Source: Enterobacter mori LMG 25706
GTDB lineage: Bacteria; Pseudomonadota; Gammaproteobacteria; Enterobacterales; Enterobacteriaceae
Direction: 5' to 3'
Assembly: GCF_000211415.1 (NCBI RefSeq)
Contig: NZ_GL890776.1
Span: forward strand, 719,794 to 783,793
DNA: 64,000 nucleotides
Shown one piece after another: positions 36,479 to 45,799 of the stretch; within the stretch, counting starts at the first letter, position 1, and the number at the start of each line of letters is the position of its first letter. The position numbers were made by a program, and so were the translations under genes. A model generated the notes under the pieces. The model was not told where the DNA came from, made no database searches, and was given only the letters and a program-made list of their open reading frames with translations.

Positions 36479-36583
36479 CGGACCAGGAAGCATAAAATCG
36501 CCCTGACAAAGCAGCGCAGAGGCAGTAATGTGAGCTACAGCAAAGAAACAATAAAAAGACGGAGAGGAAGGCAGAAACGCCGC

Positions 36584-36612
36584 TAGCCCTTCTCTCGGGT
36601 GAGAAAGGGCTA
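36584..36612. terminator. Hairpin downstream of pspD, probable end of the psp operon
   Basis: TAGCCCTTCTCTC (36584-36596) pairs with GAGAAAGGGCTA (36601-36612), with one bulge. It starts 17 bases after the pspD stop on the reverse strand. The T tract is weak, so it may be a processing or stabilising structure rather than a full terminator. Confidence 0.5.
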
Positions 36613-36628
36613 ACGTAATCGGGAAGGG

Positions 36629-36850
36629 TCAGGAAAAGTATCGACGAGAAACGCGTTTTGCCAGTTTCTGCAGCATCGGTTCCAGCGCCACGGCAAGCAG
36701 CATTCTGACCGGTTTACGGGCAACAGATTTTATCGCCCAGCCCGCCACACCGGCCGGACCGTAACGCAACGCTGTCAGCAGGACCAGTTTACCTGCGATT
36801 TTCAGGCCGGGTTTTACCTTCTGACCGGCCTGTTGCCAGTTTTGTTTCAT
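36629..36850 (-). CDS. pspD: Phage shock protein PspD
   Basis: PspD is a small peripheral inner membrane protein of the envelope-stress psp operon. The 73-residue product ([21 protein letters not shown]) matches E. coli PspD in length and has a hydrophobic middle ([19 protein letters not shown]) and basic C-terminus. It follows pspC after 12 bases. The next gene in K-12, pspE, is missing here. Confidence 0.93.
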   Translation of the reverse strand: MKQNWQQAGQKVKPGLKIAGKLVLLTALRYGPAGVAGWAIKSVARKPVRMLLAVALEPMLQKLAKRVSRRYFS

Positions 36851-36862
36851 TAATGTTCTCTC

Positions 36863-37222
36863 TTAAAGCTGATGAAAACGGCTTCTCAGCGTAAAGGTAT
36901 CAGAGGTGATATAGCGTTCCATTTCCCGCAGCCGCTTTTCCCCTTCAGCCAGTTGATCATCAACGGCGTTGAGCAGATCGCTGCTGGTCGGGGCGCCTTC
37001 CGCCGCCAGTTCACCGTCAGGCATGGGATCGAGCACAAACGACAGAACGATATAGGCCACCAGAGTAATAAAAGCCAGACCAAAGAAAATCGACAATACC
37101 GTCACCACACGCACCAGTTTCACCGGTACATCGAGATAATGGGCCAATCCAGCACAAACGCCGCGTACCATGCCCTGCTGCGGGATGCGCCACAATTTTT
37201 TGTTCAGGTTCAGTCCAGACAT
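36863..37222 (-). CDS. pspC: Phage shock protein PspC, membrane activator of the psp response
   Basis: PspC senses envelope stress with PspB and relieves PspA inhibition of PspF. The 119-residue product has the PspC domain (KLWRIPQQGMVRGVCAGLAHYLDVPVKLVR), one membrane segment (about 41-64, VTVLSIFFGLAFITLVAYIVLSFVL), and a polar tail. The start touches the pspB stop (shared base). Confidence 0.96.
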   Translation of the reverse strand: MSGLNLNKKLWRIPQQGMVRGVCAGLAHYLDVPVKLVRVVTVLSIFFGLAFITLVAYIVLSFVLDPMPDGELAAEGAPTSSDLLNAVDDQLAEGEKRLREMERYITSDTFTLRSRFHQL

Positions 37223-37446
37223 TAACGCTCCCTCCAGTTCGGATGTTCTGCATCCAGGATAGCTTCCAGCGCCTGAATGCGATCGCGCATCTTATTCGCC
37301 TGATCGGTAAGCTGCACAAGGCGTTGTTGCTCACTCTGAGAAAGCTCTCCACGCGAAGAACGGTTACTGTAGTGCAGCCATAACCAAATCGGCAGAACGA
37401 ACAGCACGAAGATGGTCAGGGGAATTGCCAGAAAAAGCGCGCTCAT
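37222..37446 (-). CDS. pspB: Phage shock protein PspB
   Basis: PspB is a 74-residue inner membrane partner of PspC. It has an N-terminal membrane segment (ALFLAIPLTIFVLFVLPIWLWLHY, about 3-26) and a cytoplasmic coiled coil with leucine-zipper-like spacing (LSQSEQQRLVQLTDQANKMRDRIQALEAIL). It follows pspA after about 50 bases. Confidence 0.96.
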   Translation of the reverse strand: MSALFLAIPLTIFVLFVLPIWLWLHYSNRSSRGELSQSEQQRLVQLTDQANKMRDRIQALEAILDAEHPNWRER

Positions 37447-37495
37447 GTGTACTCCTTGTTTTATGATGCGGCACGCTCAGGTGCCGCACGAATTA

Positions 37496-38164
37496 TTACT
37501 GGTTGTCTTGCTTCATTTTGGCTTTCAACGCCGCCAGCTGCTCGCTGATTTCGTCGTCGGCTTTCAAATCGGCAAACTGCTGATCCAGCGTTTTCTGCTT
37601 ACCGATACTGTGACTTTCCGCTTCCGCTTCCATGTGGTCGATACGGCGTTCGAAAGATTCGAAACGGGCCATCGCTTCGTCCAGCTTACCGCTATCCAGC
37701 TGACGGCGAACGTCACGGGAAGAGCTTGCCGCCTGGTGGCGAAGCGTCAGCGCCTGTTGACGAGCGCGGGTTTCGCTGAGTTTATTCTCAAGCTCGCCGA
37801 TCTCTTTCTTCATACGAGAGAGCGTGTCATCAACCAGCGTCACTTCGTGTTCGAGCGCGGTTACAACATCTGACAACTTCTGTTTTTCAATTAGCGCGGC
37901 ACGAGCGAGGTCTTCTTTATCTTTACGTAACGCCAGTTCGGCTTTTTCCTGCCATTCGTTGAGCTGGGTGGTCGCCTGCTCAATGCGACGCGTGAGCTGC
38001 TTTTTCTCAGCCAGCGCACGAGCGGAGGTGGAACGCACTTCAACCAGCGTGTCTTCCATTTCCTGAATCATCAGACGCACCAGCTTCTGTGGATCTTCCG
38101 CTTTCTCAAGCAGTGAGTTGATATTGGCGTTCACGATGTCGGCAAAACGAGAAAAAATACCCAT
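37496..38164 (-). CDS. pspA: Phage shock protein PspA
   Basis: PspA binds and inhibits PspF when unstressed and coats damaged inner membrane during stress; it belongs to the ESCRT-III-like IM30 family. The 222-residue product (start at 38164, [25 protein letters not shown]) has the membrane-binding first helix and is nearly all coiled coil. GAGGA lies seven bases before this ATG; a start two codons earlier is less likely. First gene of pspABCD under a sigma-54 promoter. Confidence 0.97.
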   Translation of the reverse strand: MGIFSRFADIVNANINSLLEKAEDPQKLVRLMIQEMEDTLVEVRSTSARALAEKKQLTRRIEQATTQLNEWQEKAELALRKDKEDLARAALIEKQKLSDVVTALEHEVTLVDDTLSRMKKEIGELENKLSETRARQQALTLRHQAASSSRDVRRQLDSGKLDEAMARFESFERRIDHMEAEAESHSIGKQKTLDQQFADLKADDEISEQLAALKAKMKQDNQ

Positions 38165-38215
38165 AATCAAATCCTCATATTTCTGTTATCGGGCGATGCC
38201 CTGCTACAGAGATAA

Positions 38216-38232
38216 TACAAATCCCATGCCAA
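38216..38232 (-). promoter_or_regulatory. Sigma-54 promoter of pspABCD
   Basis: On the reverse strand TTGGCATGGGATTTGTA fits the sigma-54 minus-24/minus-12 consensus TTGGCACG-N4-TTGCA, with GG and TG spaced 10 bases apart. It lies 52-68 bases upstream of the pspA ATG, as in E. coli. PspF upstream activating sites should lie between here and pspF; an IHF-like TATCAA-N4-ATA motif is seen at about 38240-38255 but is imperfect. Confidence 0.85.
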
Positions 38233-38330
38233 CTTTTTATCTCATTGATATTATTAGATGTGATTGATATTTGCACATTATGGCACTATCCTCACCTGGT
38301 GAATATCACTAAGGAGTGGTTAATTTCATC

Positions 38331-39305
38331 ATGACCGGATACAAAGACAACTTACTGGGTGAAGCGAACAGTTTTCTTGAAGTTCTTGAACAGGTTTCGC
38401 GCCTGGCGCCTCTCAATAAACCGGTACTCATTATCGGCGAGCGCGGTACGGGTAAGGAACTGATAGCCAACCGTCTCCACTATTTATCCGGGCGCTGGGA
38501 TGGGCCATTTATTTCACTAAACTGCGCGGCGTTGAATGAGAATCTGCTCGACACTGAACTGTTTGGTCATGAAGCGGGTGCGTTTACCGGTGCACAAAAA
38601 CGCCATCCCGGACGGTTCGAGCGTGCAGATGGCGGCACACTGTTCCTCGATGAACTGGCGACAGCCCCAATGCTGGTTCAGGAAAAGCTGCTGCGCGTCA
38701 TTGAATATGGCGAGCTGGAGCGCGTCGGCGGAAGCCAGCCGCTGCAGGTTAACGTGCGTCTGGTCTGCGCGACCAACGCCAATCTGCCGGAAATGGTGGC
38801 GGAAGATACATTTCGCGCAGACCTGCTCGACAGGCTGGCGTTTGACGTCGTACAACTGCCGCCGCTGCGTGAAAGGCGCAGCGACATCATGCTGCTGGCA
38901 GAGCAGTTTGCCATCCAGATGTGCCGTGAGCTGGGTCTGCCTCTTTTCCCCGGCTTCAGCGATTACGCCACAGAAACCCTGCTCGGCTACCCGTGGCCGG
39001 GGAATATTCGTGAACTGAAAAACGTGGTAGAGCGTTCGGTTTATCGCCACGGCAGTAGCGAAACCGAACTGGACAACATTATTCTCGACCCGTTTAAGCG
39101 CAACGCTCGGCCCGCTGTTGTGCCTGTCGATAACACTGACGCGCCGTCTCTGCCGCTTGATTTGCGTCAATTTCAGCATAAACAGGAACAGCAGTTACTG
39201 GAACAGAGCCTCCAGCAGGCGAAATATAACCAGAAACAGGCGGCTGATTTGCTGGGTCTGACCTACCATCAATTAAGGGCATTGCTCAAAAAGCATCAAA
39301 TGCGC
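38331..39305 (+). CDS. pspF: Phage shock sigma-54 activator PspF
   Basis: PspF activates the psp sigma-54 promoter by ATP hydrolysis. The product of 324 residues, starting MTGYKDNLLGEANSFLEVLEQ, has Walker A GERGTGKE at 36-43, the sigma-54 contact motif GAFTGA at 83-88, Walker B GGTLFLDE at 101-108, and a C-terminal Fis-type HTH (NQKQAADLLGLTYHQLRALL). It lacks an N-terminal sensory domain because PspA controls it. A GTG five codons upstream is also in frame, but the start here agrees with E. coli; AAGGAG is about 14 bases away. The stop codon follows at 39306-39308. It is divergent from pspA. Confidence 0.96.
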
Positions 39306-39396
39306 TGACATTATCAGCACTTATCTGCAGACATTTTTACGAAGCAGGTGTAAGTGCGATACACTTTGCAGATCGAACCTAAAAACCTTAAAAATT

Positions 39397-41037
39397 ATGC
39401 GTCTGGTTTTATCGTCCTTGTTGGCACTCGGTCTGTTCAGCAACCTGGCTGTTGCTGCGCCTGAGCGATCTGCGCTCCCTGATATTCGCGATAGCGGATT
39501 TGTCTATTGCGTCAGCGGGCAAGTTGATACCTTTAACCCGCAAAAAGCGGGTAGCGGCCTGATTGTCGATACGCTGGCCGCACAGCTGTACGATCGTCTG
39601 CTTGATGTTGATCCGTATACCTACCGCCTGGTGCCAGAGCTTGCTGAGAGCTGGGAAGTGCTGGATAACGGCGCAACCTACCGTTTCCATCTCCGCGATG
39701 ATGTCGACTTCCAGCGCACGCCATGGTTTACCCCAACTCGCAAACTGAACGCGGATGACGTGGTGTTTACCTTCCAGCGCATCTTTGACCGTCACCATCC
39801 GTGGCATAACGTTAACGGCGAAAACTTCCCCTATTTCGACAGTCTGCAGTTTGCCGATACCGTCAAAAGCGTGCGCAAGCTGGATAACCGGACGGTGGAG
39901 TTCCGGCTGGTTCGCCCGGATGCCTCTTTCCTCTGGCATCTGGCAACGCACTATGCGTCAGTGATGTCGGCAGAATACGCGGCTACGTTGACGAAAAAAG
40001 ATCGCCAGGAACTGCTCGACCGCCAGCCTGTCGGCACTGGCCCGTTCCAGCTGGCAGAGTATCGTGCCGGACAGTTTATTCGCCTGCAGCGTCACGAACA
40101 TTTCTGGCGCGGCACGCCGCTGATGCCCCAGGTGGTTGTCGATCTGGGCTCTGGCGGTACAGGACGTCTTTCGAAGCTGTTAACCGGTGAGTGCGATGTG
40201 CTTGCCTGGCCAGCAGCCAGCCAGCTGACCATTCTGCGTGACGATCCGCGTCTGCGCCTGACATTGCGTCCGGGGATGAACATTGCCTATCTGGCGTTCA
40301 ACACCGACAAACCGCCGCTGAACAATCCTGCCGTTCGCCACGCGCTGGCGTTAGCAATCAATAACCAGCGTCTGATGCAGTCGATTTACTACGGTACCGC
40401 AGAAACGGCGGCTTCTATTTTACCGAGAGCCTCCTGGGCCTACGACGGCGAAGCTAAAATTACGGAATACAATCCGGCGAAAGCGCGCGAACAGCTCAAG
40501 GCTCTGGGAGCGGAAAACCTGACGCTGCAACTCTGGGTGCCGACCAGTTCACAGGCGTGGAACCCAAGCCCGCTGAAAACAGCGGAACTGTTGCAGGCCG
40601 ATATGGCGCAGGTGGGCGTTAAAGTGATCATCGTCCCTGTCGAAGGTCGTTTCCAGGAGGCTCGCCTGATGGATATGAACCATGATTTGACGCTGGCGGG
40701 CTGGCCTACCGACAGTAACGACCCGGACAGCTTCTTCCGCCCGTTGCTCAGCTGCGCCGCGATTAACTCGCAGACCAACTACGCGCACTGGTGTCATCGG
40801 GAATTTGATGCCGTGTTACAAAAAGCGCTCGCCTCACAACAGCTTGCGTCGCGGATAGAAGCCTACGACGAAGCTCAGAATATTTTGGCTCGGGAACTCC
40901 CGGTGCTCCCGCTGGCCTCATCCCTGCGCTTGCAGGCCTATCGGTACGATATTAAAGGGCTGGTACTGAGTCCGTTTGGCAACGCCTCCTTCGCAGGGGT
41001 CACTCGTGAAAAAGAGCAAGAGGTGAAGAAACCATGA
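39397..41037 (+). CDS. sapA: Sap transporter periplasmic binding protein SapA
   Basis: The 546-residue product is a family 5 peptide-binding protein with a Sec signal peptide (about 1-20, VAA cleavage). In enterobacteria SapABCDF is tied to antimicrobial peptide resistance, putrescine export and potassium uptake (via SapD). Features are [51 protein letters not shown], and [25 protein letters not shown]-12 has ymjA and the puu polyamine cluster between pspF and sapA; here pspF and sapA are 88 bases apart. Its stop overlaps sapB by 4 bases. Confidence 0.95.
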   Translation: MRLVLSSLLALGLFSNLAVAAPERSALPDIRDSGFVYCVSGQVDTFNPQKAGSGLIVDTLAAQLYDRLLDVDPYTYRLVPELAESWEVLDNGATYRFHLRDDVDFQRTPWFTPTRKLNADDVVFTFQRIFDRHHPWHNVNGENFPYFDSLQFADTVKSVRKLDNRTVEFRLVRPDASFLWHLATHYASVMSAEYAATLTKKDRQELLDRQPVGTGPFQLAEYRAGQFIRLQRHEHFWRGTPLMPQVVVDLGSGGTGRLSKLLTGECDVLAWPAASQLTILRDDPRLRLTLRPGMNIAYLAFNTDKPPLNNPAVRHALALAINNQRLMQSIYYGTAETAASILPRASWAYDGEAKITEYNPAKAREQLKALGAENLTLQLWVPTSSQAWNPSPLKTAELLQADMAQVGVKVIIVPVEGRFQEARLMDMNHDLTLAGWPTDSNDPDSFFRPLLSCAAINSQTNYAHWCHREFDAVLQKALASQQLASRIEAYDEAQNILARELPVLPLASSLRLQAYRYDIKGLVLSPFGNASFAGVTREKEQEVKKP

Positions 41038-41999
41038 TCATATTTACCTTGCGCCGTCTGCTGTTGCTGTTGGTTACGCTGTTCTTTTTGACCTTCGTGG
41101 GCTTTAGCCTGAGCTATTTCACGCCCCACGCCCCGCTTCAGGGGTCGTCACTGTGGGATGCGTGGCTGTTCTGGTTTAACGGCGTACTGCACTGGGACTT
41201 CGGGGTTTCCAGCATTAACGGACAGCTGATCTCAGAACAGTTGAAAGAGGTTTTCCCGGCGACCATGGAACTGTGCATCCTGGCTTTTGGCTTTGCTTTG
41301 ATGGTGGGCATTCCCGTGGGGATGCTGGCGGGCATTTATCGCAATAAATGGCAGGATAAATTTATCAGCGCCATTGCGCTGCTCGGCTTTTCAATCCCGG
41401 TATTTTGGCTGGCGCTGTTGCTCACCCTCTTCTTCTCTCTGACGCTGGGCTGGCTGCCGGTTTCCGGGCGATTCGATCTGCTTTATACGGTTAAAACGGT
41501 GAGCGGGTTTGCCATCATCGATGCATGGCTTTCGGATTCGGTCTGGCGCGATGAGATGATCATGAGTGCGCTGCGTCATATGGTGCTGCCGGTTCTGACT
41601 TTAGCCGTTGCGCCTACCACCGAAGTGATCCGCCTGATGCGCATCAGCACCATTGAGGTGTTCGATCAAAACTACGTCAAAGCGGCCGCCACGCGCGGGC
41701 TGTCGCGTCTGACTATTCTGCGTCGCCATGTGCTGCACAATGCGCTGCCGCCGGTTATTCCCCGCCTGGGATTACAATTCTCTACCATGCTCACGCTGGC
41801 GATGATCACGGAGATGGTCTTTAGCTGGCCGGGCCTGGGGCGCTGGATGATCAACGCCATTCGCCAGCAGGATTACGCAGCGATCTCCGCCGGTGTGATG
41901 GTGATTGGCTCACTGGTGATTATTGTGAACGTTCTTTCCGATATTTTGGGTGCCATGGCCAACCCTCTGAAGCATAAGGAATGGTATGCCTTACGATAG
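41034..41999 (+). CDS. sapB: Sap ABC transporter permease SapB
   Basis: The 321-residue product is a DppB-type permease with an N-terminal membrane segment ([22 protein letters not shown]) and five further segments. The family loop [33 protein letters not shown] is the ATPase-docking (EAA) motif. Overlaps with sapA (4 bases) and sapC (14 bases) show a tight operon. Confidence 0.96.
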   Translation: MIIFTLRRLLLLLVTLFFLTFVGFSLSYFTPHAPLQGSSLWDAWLFWFNGVLHWDFGVSSINGQLISEQLKEVFPATMELCILAFGFALMVGIPVGMLAGIYRNKWQDKFISAIALLGFSIPVFWLALLLTLFFSLTLGWLPVSGRFDLLYTVKTVSGFAIIDAWLSDSVWRDEMIMSALRHMVLPVLTLAVAPTTEVIRLMRISTIEVFDQNYVKAAATRGLSRLTILRRHVLHNALPPVIPRLGLQFSTMLTLAMITEMVFSWPGLGRWMINAIRQQDYAAISAGVMVIGSLVIIVNVLSDILGAMANPLKHKEWYALR

Positions 42000-42876
42000 C
42001 GTATACAGTGAAAAGCGCACGCCCGGTGCGCTACGTACCGTGTGGCGTAAATTCTATGGTGACACCACGGCTATGATCGGCCTTTACGGCTGCGCTGGCC
42101 TGGCCTTGCTGTGCGTGTTGGGTTCGTGGTTTGCACCCTATGGCATCGATCAGCAGTTCCTTGGCTATCAACTTTTGCCGCCTTCGTGGTCCCGCTATGG
42201 TGAAGTCTCCTTCTTCCTCGGGACTGACGATCTTGGACGTGACGTGTTAAGCCGCCTTCTGAGCGGCGCGGCCCCGACGGTGGGCGGTGCGTTTGTGGTT
42301 ACGCTGGCGGCCACGATCTGCGGCCTGGCACTGGGCATTTTTGCAGGCTCTACTCACGGCCTGCGTTCGGCGGTGCTGAACCACATTCTGGATACCCTGC
42401 TCTCTATTCCATCTTTGCTGCTTGCCATTATCGTCGTGGCGTTCGCTGGGCCACATCTGTCACACGCGATGTTTGCCGTCTGGCTGGCGATCCTGCCGCG
42501 TCTGGTTCGCTCGGTATACAGCCTGGTGCATGACGAGCTGGAAAAAGAGTACGTTGTCGCGGCCCGTCTGGACGGCGCGACCACGTTTAATATTTTGTGG
42601 TTTGCCGTATTGCCAAACCTTGCTGCCGGACTGGTCACAGAGATCACCCGCGCCCTGTCGATGGCTATCCTGGACATCGCCGCGCTGGGTTTCCTCGATC
42701 TGGGGGCGCAACTGCCCTCCCCTGAATGGGGTGCAATGCTCGGTGATGCCCTGGAGCTTATCTATGTCGCACCGTGGACGGTCATGCTGCCAGGGGCAGC
42801 CATTATGGTGAGCGTACTGCTGGTTAACCTGCTGGGCGACGGCATTCGCCGTGCGATTAATGCGGGGGTGGAATAA
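41986..42876 (+). CDS. sapC: Sap ABC transporter permease SapC
   Basis: The 296-residue product is a DppC-type permease. It has an N-terminal segment (about 33-52), [20 protein letters not shown] near 76-95, and the docking loop [28 protein letters not shown]. The stop shares its last base with the sapD start. Confidence 0.96.
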   Translation: MPYDSVYSEKRTPGALRTVWRKFYGDTTAMIGLYGCAGLALLCVLGSWFAPYGIDQQFLGYQLLPPSWSRYGEVSFFLGTDDLGRDVLSRLLSGAAPTVGGAFVVTLAATICGLALGIFAGSTHGLRSAVLNHILDTLLSIPSLLLAIIVVAFAGPHLSHAMFAVWLAILPRLVRSVYSLVHDELEKEYVVAARLDGATTFNILWFAVLPNLAAGLVTEITRALSMAILDIAALGFLDLGAQLPSPEWGAMLGDALELIYVAPWTVMLPGAAIMVSVLLVNLLGDGIRRAINAGVE

Positions 42877-43869
42877 TGCCGTTACTTGATATCCGCAACC
42901 TGACAATCGAATTCAAGACCGGTGAAGGCTGGGTGAAGGCAGTGGACCGCATCAGCATCACGCTTGCTGAAGGCGAAATCCGCGGGCTGGTTGGAGAATC
43001 TGGCTCCGGTAAGAGCTTGATCGCCAAAGCCATCTGCGGCGTGGCGAAGGACAACTGGCGCGTCACCGCTGACCGCATGCGCTTTGATGATATCGACCTG
43101 CTGCGCCTCTCCCCTCGGGAACGCCGCAAGCTGGTGGGTCATAACGTGTCGATGATTTTCCAGGAGCCGCAATCCTGTCTTGACCCATCCGAGCGCGTGG
43201 GTAAACAGCTGATGCAGAACATCCCCGGCTGGACCTATAAAGGACGCTGGTGGCAGCGTTTTGGCTGGCGCAAGCGCCGTGCCATTGAGCTACTGCACCG
43301 TGTCGGGATTAAAGATCACAAAGACGCGATGCGTAGCTTCCCTTACGAACTGACCGACGGCGAATGTCAAAAAGGTGATGATTGCCATCGCGCTGGCAAA
43401 CCAGCCACGCCTGCTGATTGCTGATGAACCCACAAACGCGATGGAGCCCACCACGCAGGCGCAAATTTTCCGCCTGCTGACGCGTCTTAATCAGAACAAT
43501 AACACCACCATTTTGCTGATCAGCCATGACCTGCAGATGCTGAGCAAATGGGCGGATAAAATTGACGTGATGTATTGCGGTCAGACGGTCGAAACTGCCG
43601 TCAGTGAAGATCTGGTAAATACACCGCATCATCCATACACCCAGGCACTGATCCGCGCGATACCGGATTTCGGTAGCGCGATGCCGCATAAAAGCCGTCT
43701 GAATACTTTGCCGGGTGCCATTCCCCTGCTGGAGTCGTTGCCTACTGGCTGCCGTCTGGGGCCACGTTGTCCCTACGCTCAGCGTAAATGCATTGAGACG
43801 CCGCGTCTCACAGGGGCGAAAAGCCACCTTTACGCCTGTCATTTCCCGCTGAACATGGAGAGAGAGTGA
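42876..43869 (+). pseudogene. sapD: Sap ABC transporter ATPase SapD, interrupted by a one-base frameshift
   Basis: Two overlapping frames together cover a full SapD. Frame 1 (42876-43424) reads [16 protein letters not shown] and has Walker A GESGSGKS at 40-47 and [15 protein letters not shown], then leaves the family sequence after GECQK and stops. Frame 2, from 43375, continues the family sequence ([24 protein letters not shown], then [14 protein letters not shown], to the normal end). At 43369-43375 the sequence AAAAAGG has one base more than needed; removing one base restores 330 codons, the E. coli length. A plus-one shift would be required, so the classic minus-one slippage at A-AAA-AAG does not explain it. 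Both halves are otherwise undecayed, so the change is very recent, a phase variation, or a sequencing error at a homopolymer. Confidence 0.88.
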
Positions 43870-43870
43870 A

Positions 43871-44677
43871 ATGGTCGAAACCTTACTGGAAGTTCGTAAC
43901 CTGAGTAAGACATTTCGCTACCGCACAGGGCTCTTTCACCGCCAGACCGTAGAGGCGGTAAAGCCGTTGAGCTTCACGCTGCGCGAGAAACAGACGCTGG
44001 CGATCATTGGCGAGAACGGTTCCGGAAAATCCACGCTGGCGAAAATGCTGGCGGGCATGGTTGAGCCAACCGATGGCGAAGTGCTGATTGACGATCACCC
44101 GCTAAAATTTGGTGACTACTCTTTCCGCAGCCAGCGCATCCGCATGATCTTTCAGGATCCGTCTACTTCCCTCAATCCGCGCCAGCGAATTTCGCAGATC
44201 CTGGATTTCCCGCTGCGGTTGAATACCGACCTGGAGCCTGAAGCCCGACGTAAACGCATCGTCGAAACGCTGCGTTTAGTCGGACTGCTTCCCCATCCTG
44301 TAAGCTACTACCCGCACATGCTTGCACCGGGTCAGAAACAACGTCTGGGGCTGGCACGCGCGTTGATTCTGCGTCCTAAGGTGATTATTGCCGATGAAGC
44401 CCTTGCCTCGCTGGATATGTCGATGCGTTCGCAGTTAATTAACCTGATGCTGGAATTACAGGAAAAACAGGGTATCTCTTATATCTACGTGACCCAGCAT
44501 CTTGGCATGATGAAACACATCAGCGACCAGGTCATGGTGATGCACCAGGGTGAAGTTGTCGAACGAGGAAGTACGGCTGATGTGCTGGCCTCCCCGCTGC
44601 ACGATTTGACAAAACGGCTCATCGCCGGGCATTTCGGTGAAGCATTGACCGCCGATGCGTGGAGAAAAGATCGATAA
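43871..44677 (+). CDS. sapF: Sap ABC transporter ATPase SapF
   Basis: The 268-residue product is a DppF/OppF-class ATPase: Walker A GENGSGKST at 47-55, Q-loop IFQDPSTSLNPRQ, a diverged signature LAPGQKQRLGLARAL, Walker B KVIIADEALASLDMS, and the His switch YVTQHLG. It begins one base after the sapD stop and would pair with SapD. If sapD is truly broken, the transporter would lack half its ATPase. Confidence 0.95.
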   Translation: MVETLLEVRNLSKTFRYRTGLFHRQTVEAVKPLSFTLREKQTLAIIGENGSGKSTLAKMLAGMVEPTDGEVLIDDHPLKFGDYSFRSQRIRMIFQDPSTSLNPRQRISQILDFPLRLNTDLEPEARRKRIVETLRLVGLLPHPVSYYPHMLAPGQKQRLGLARALILRPKVIIADEALASLDMSMRSQLINLMLELQEKQGISYIYVTQHLGMMKHISDQVMVMHQGEVVERGSTADVLASPLHDLTKRLIAGHFGEALTADAWRKDR

Positions 44678-44730
44678 GCACGAGATAGACGCTCCTGACG
44701 CAGCACTGAACTAAATTACTCAGCTGAATT

Positions 44731-44766
44731 AAGGATTAAATAGTTTATATACGCTATTTAATCCTT
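44731..44766. terminator. Hairpin downstream of sapF, probable terminator
   Basis: AAGGATTAAATAG (44731-44743) pairs perfectly with CTATTTAATCCTT (44754-44766), a 13 bp AT-rich stem with a 10-base loop followed by TGCATTTT. It lies 53 bases after the sapF stop and marks the left edge of the accessory island. The stem is weak thermodynamically; an operator role is possible. Confidence 0.55.
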
Positions 44767-44857
44767 TGCATTTTCGTCTCCACCCCCGCTCCATATTTCA
44801 CACAAAATAAATCAATAGTTCCCCTCCAGAATATCCAGAAATTACGGAGGAGAAGAA

Positions 44858-45799
44858 ATGAATAACGCCACTTACGTTCTCAAATACACTGAATATCTAA
44901 TAAGAAAATGCCGCTCTTTTTTAATCACAGACCTGCATTTCCATACTACCAGGCTTAAAAAAGCCTCAGGAAGAATCCCAGACATTCAATCACCCACTAC
45001 GTTGAGTGAAAAAATATGTCATCGTCTGGTCTATGATCATAATAACCTCTACACAATGCTCGCCGATAAACTCGCCGTTCGGGCATACGTATCCTCCAGA
45101 ACAAAACGAGTGAAAACGGTGCCCCTAATTGGCGTTTATTCCCGGGCGTCTCAGATTGATTTTTCAGCACTCCCTGACAAGTTCGTCCTTAAGTGCAACC
45201 ATGACAGTGGCAGCACAATAATATGTACAAACAAAGCGCAATTTAACTATAGGGCAGCGTGTATAAAACTGAGTCTCGCGCTAAAGAAAAATTTGTATTA
45301 CACCACGCGCGAATGGCAATACAAAAACATTGCGCCGAGTATACTTTGTGAGCCACTCATCGATCTCTTCGATGATGCTGACAGGGATATAACGCCCGAA
45401 ATGCTCAGGATCCATTGCTTTCATGGCGTTGCCCACTATATTGAAGCGGATTTTACGGATGATAACGGCAAAGGTTTTATCAACGTTTATGACAGGCACT
45501 GGAACTTACAACCCTTTCAGATGGAATATCCGAATACTTCAGCAGATCCAGGCGAACCGGTCTTGTTCCGACAGGCATTGTTGGCATCCCAGGAGCTGGC
45601 GGCTGGAATTGACTACTGCCGCGTTGACCTTATGCTAAAGAAAGATGAAATCTATTTCAGTGAAATAACCTTAAGCCCAAGACGCGGTAAACTGACGATT
45701 ACCCCGCAGGAATGGGATGCTAAGTTAGGAAAAATATGGCATTTATCGCGGGCAGGAACATTTGACCTGCCGCTGAATCTCACGAGTCGGGCCAGGTGA
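44858..45799 (+). CDS. TupA-like ATP-grasp protein
   Basis: The 313-residue product resembles the ATP-grasp TupA-like family (named after a teichuronopeptide biosynthesis protein): SPTTLSEKICHRLVYDHNNLYTMLADKLAVRAYV, then FVLKCNHDSGSTIICTNK (ATP-binding Lys and glycine-rich loop), EPLIDLFDDADRDITPEMLRIHCFHGVAHYIEADF and a metal-binding ISEITLSPRRG-type end (DLMLKKDEIYFSEITLSP). Such proteins ligate amino acids or modify polysaccharides, often in capsule or surface polymer clusters. GGAGGAGAAGAA precedes the ATG. The 3' end overlaps the convergent histidine kinase by 20 bases. Substrate unknown; no other polysaccharide genes are nearby. Confidence 0.78.
   Translation: MNNATYVLKYTEYLIRKCRSFLITDLHFHTTRLKKASGRIPDIQSPTTLSEKICHRLVYDHNNLYTMLADKLAVRAYVSSRTKRVKTVPLIGVYSRASQIDFSALPDKFVLKCNHDSGSTIICTNKAQFNYRAACIKLSLALKKNLYYTTREWQYKNIAPSILCEPLIDLFDDADRDITPEMLRIHCFHGVAHYIEADFTDDNGKGFINVYDRHWNLQPFQMEYPNTSADPGEPVLFRQALLASQELAAGIDYCRVDLMLKKDEIYFSEITLSPRRGKLTITPQEWDAKLGKIWHLSRAGTFDLPLNLTSRAR

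Noticed and set aside
38517-39179. 220-codon antisense frame inside pspF
   Set aside because: Antisense shadow of pspF; amino acid composition (His- and Gln-rich) is typical of such shadows.
43369-43375. Programmed frameshifting as an explanation for the sapD interruption
   Set aside because: Restoration needs a plus-one shift. The A-run supports minus-one slippage, there is no stop codon or rare codon at the site, and SapD is normally made without frameshifting.
44731-44766. Attachment site or transposon end at the left edge of the pump island
   Set aside because: The inverted repeat is an ordinary hairpin; no matching repeat is seen near 52340-52610 and no integrase or transposase gene is present.
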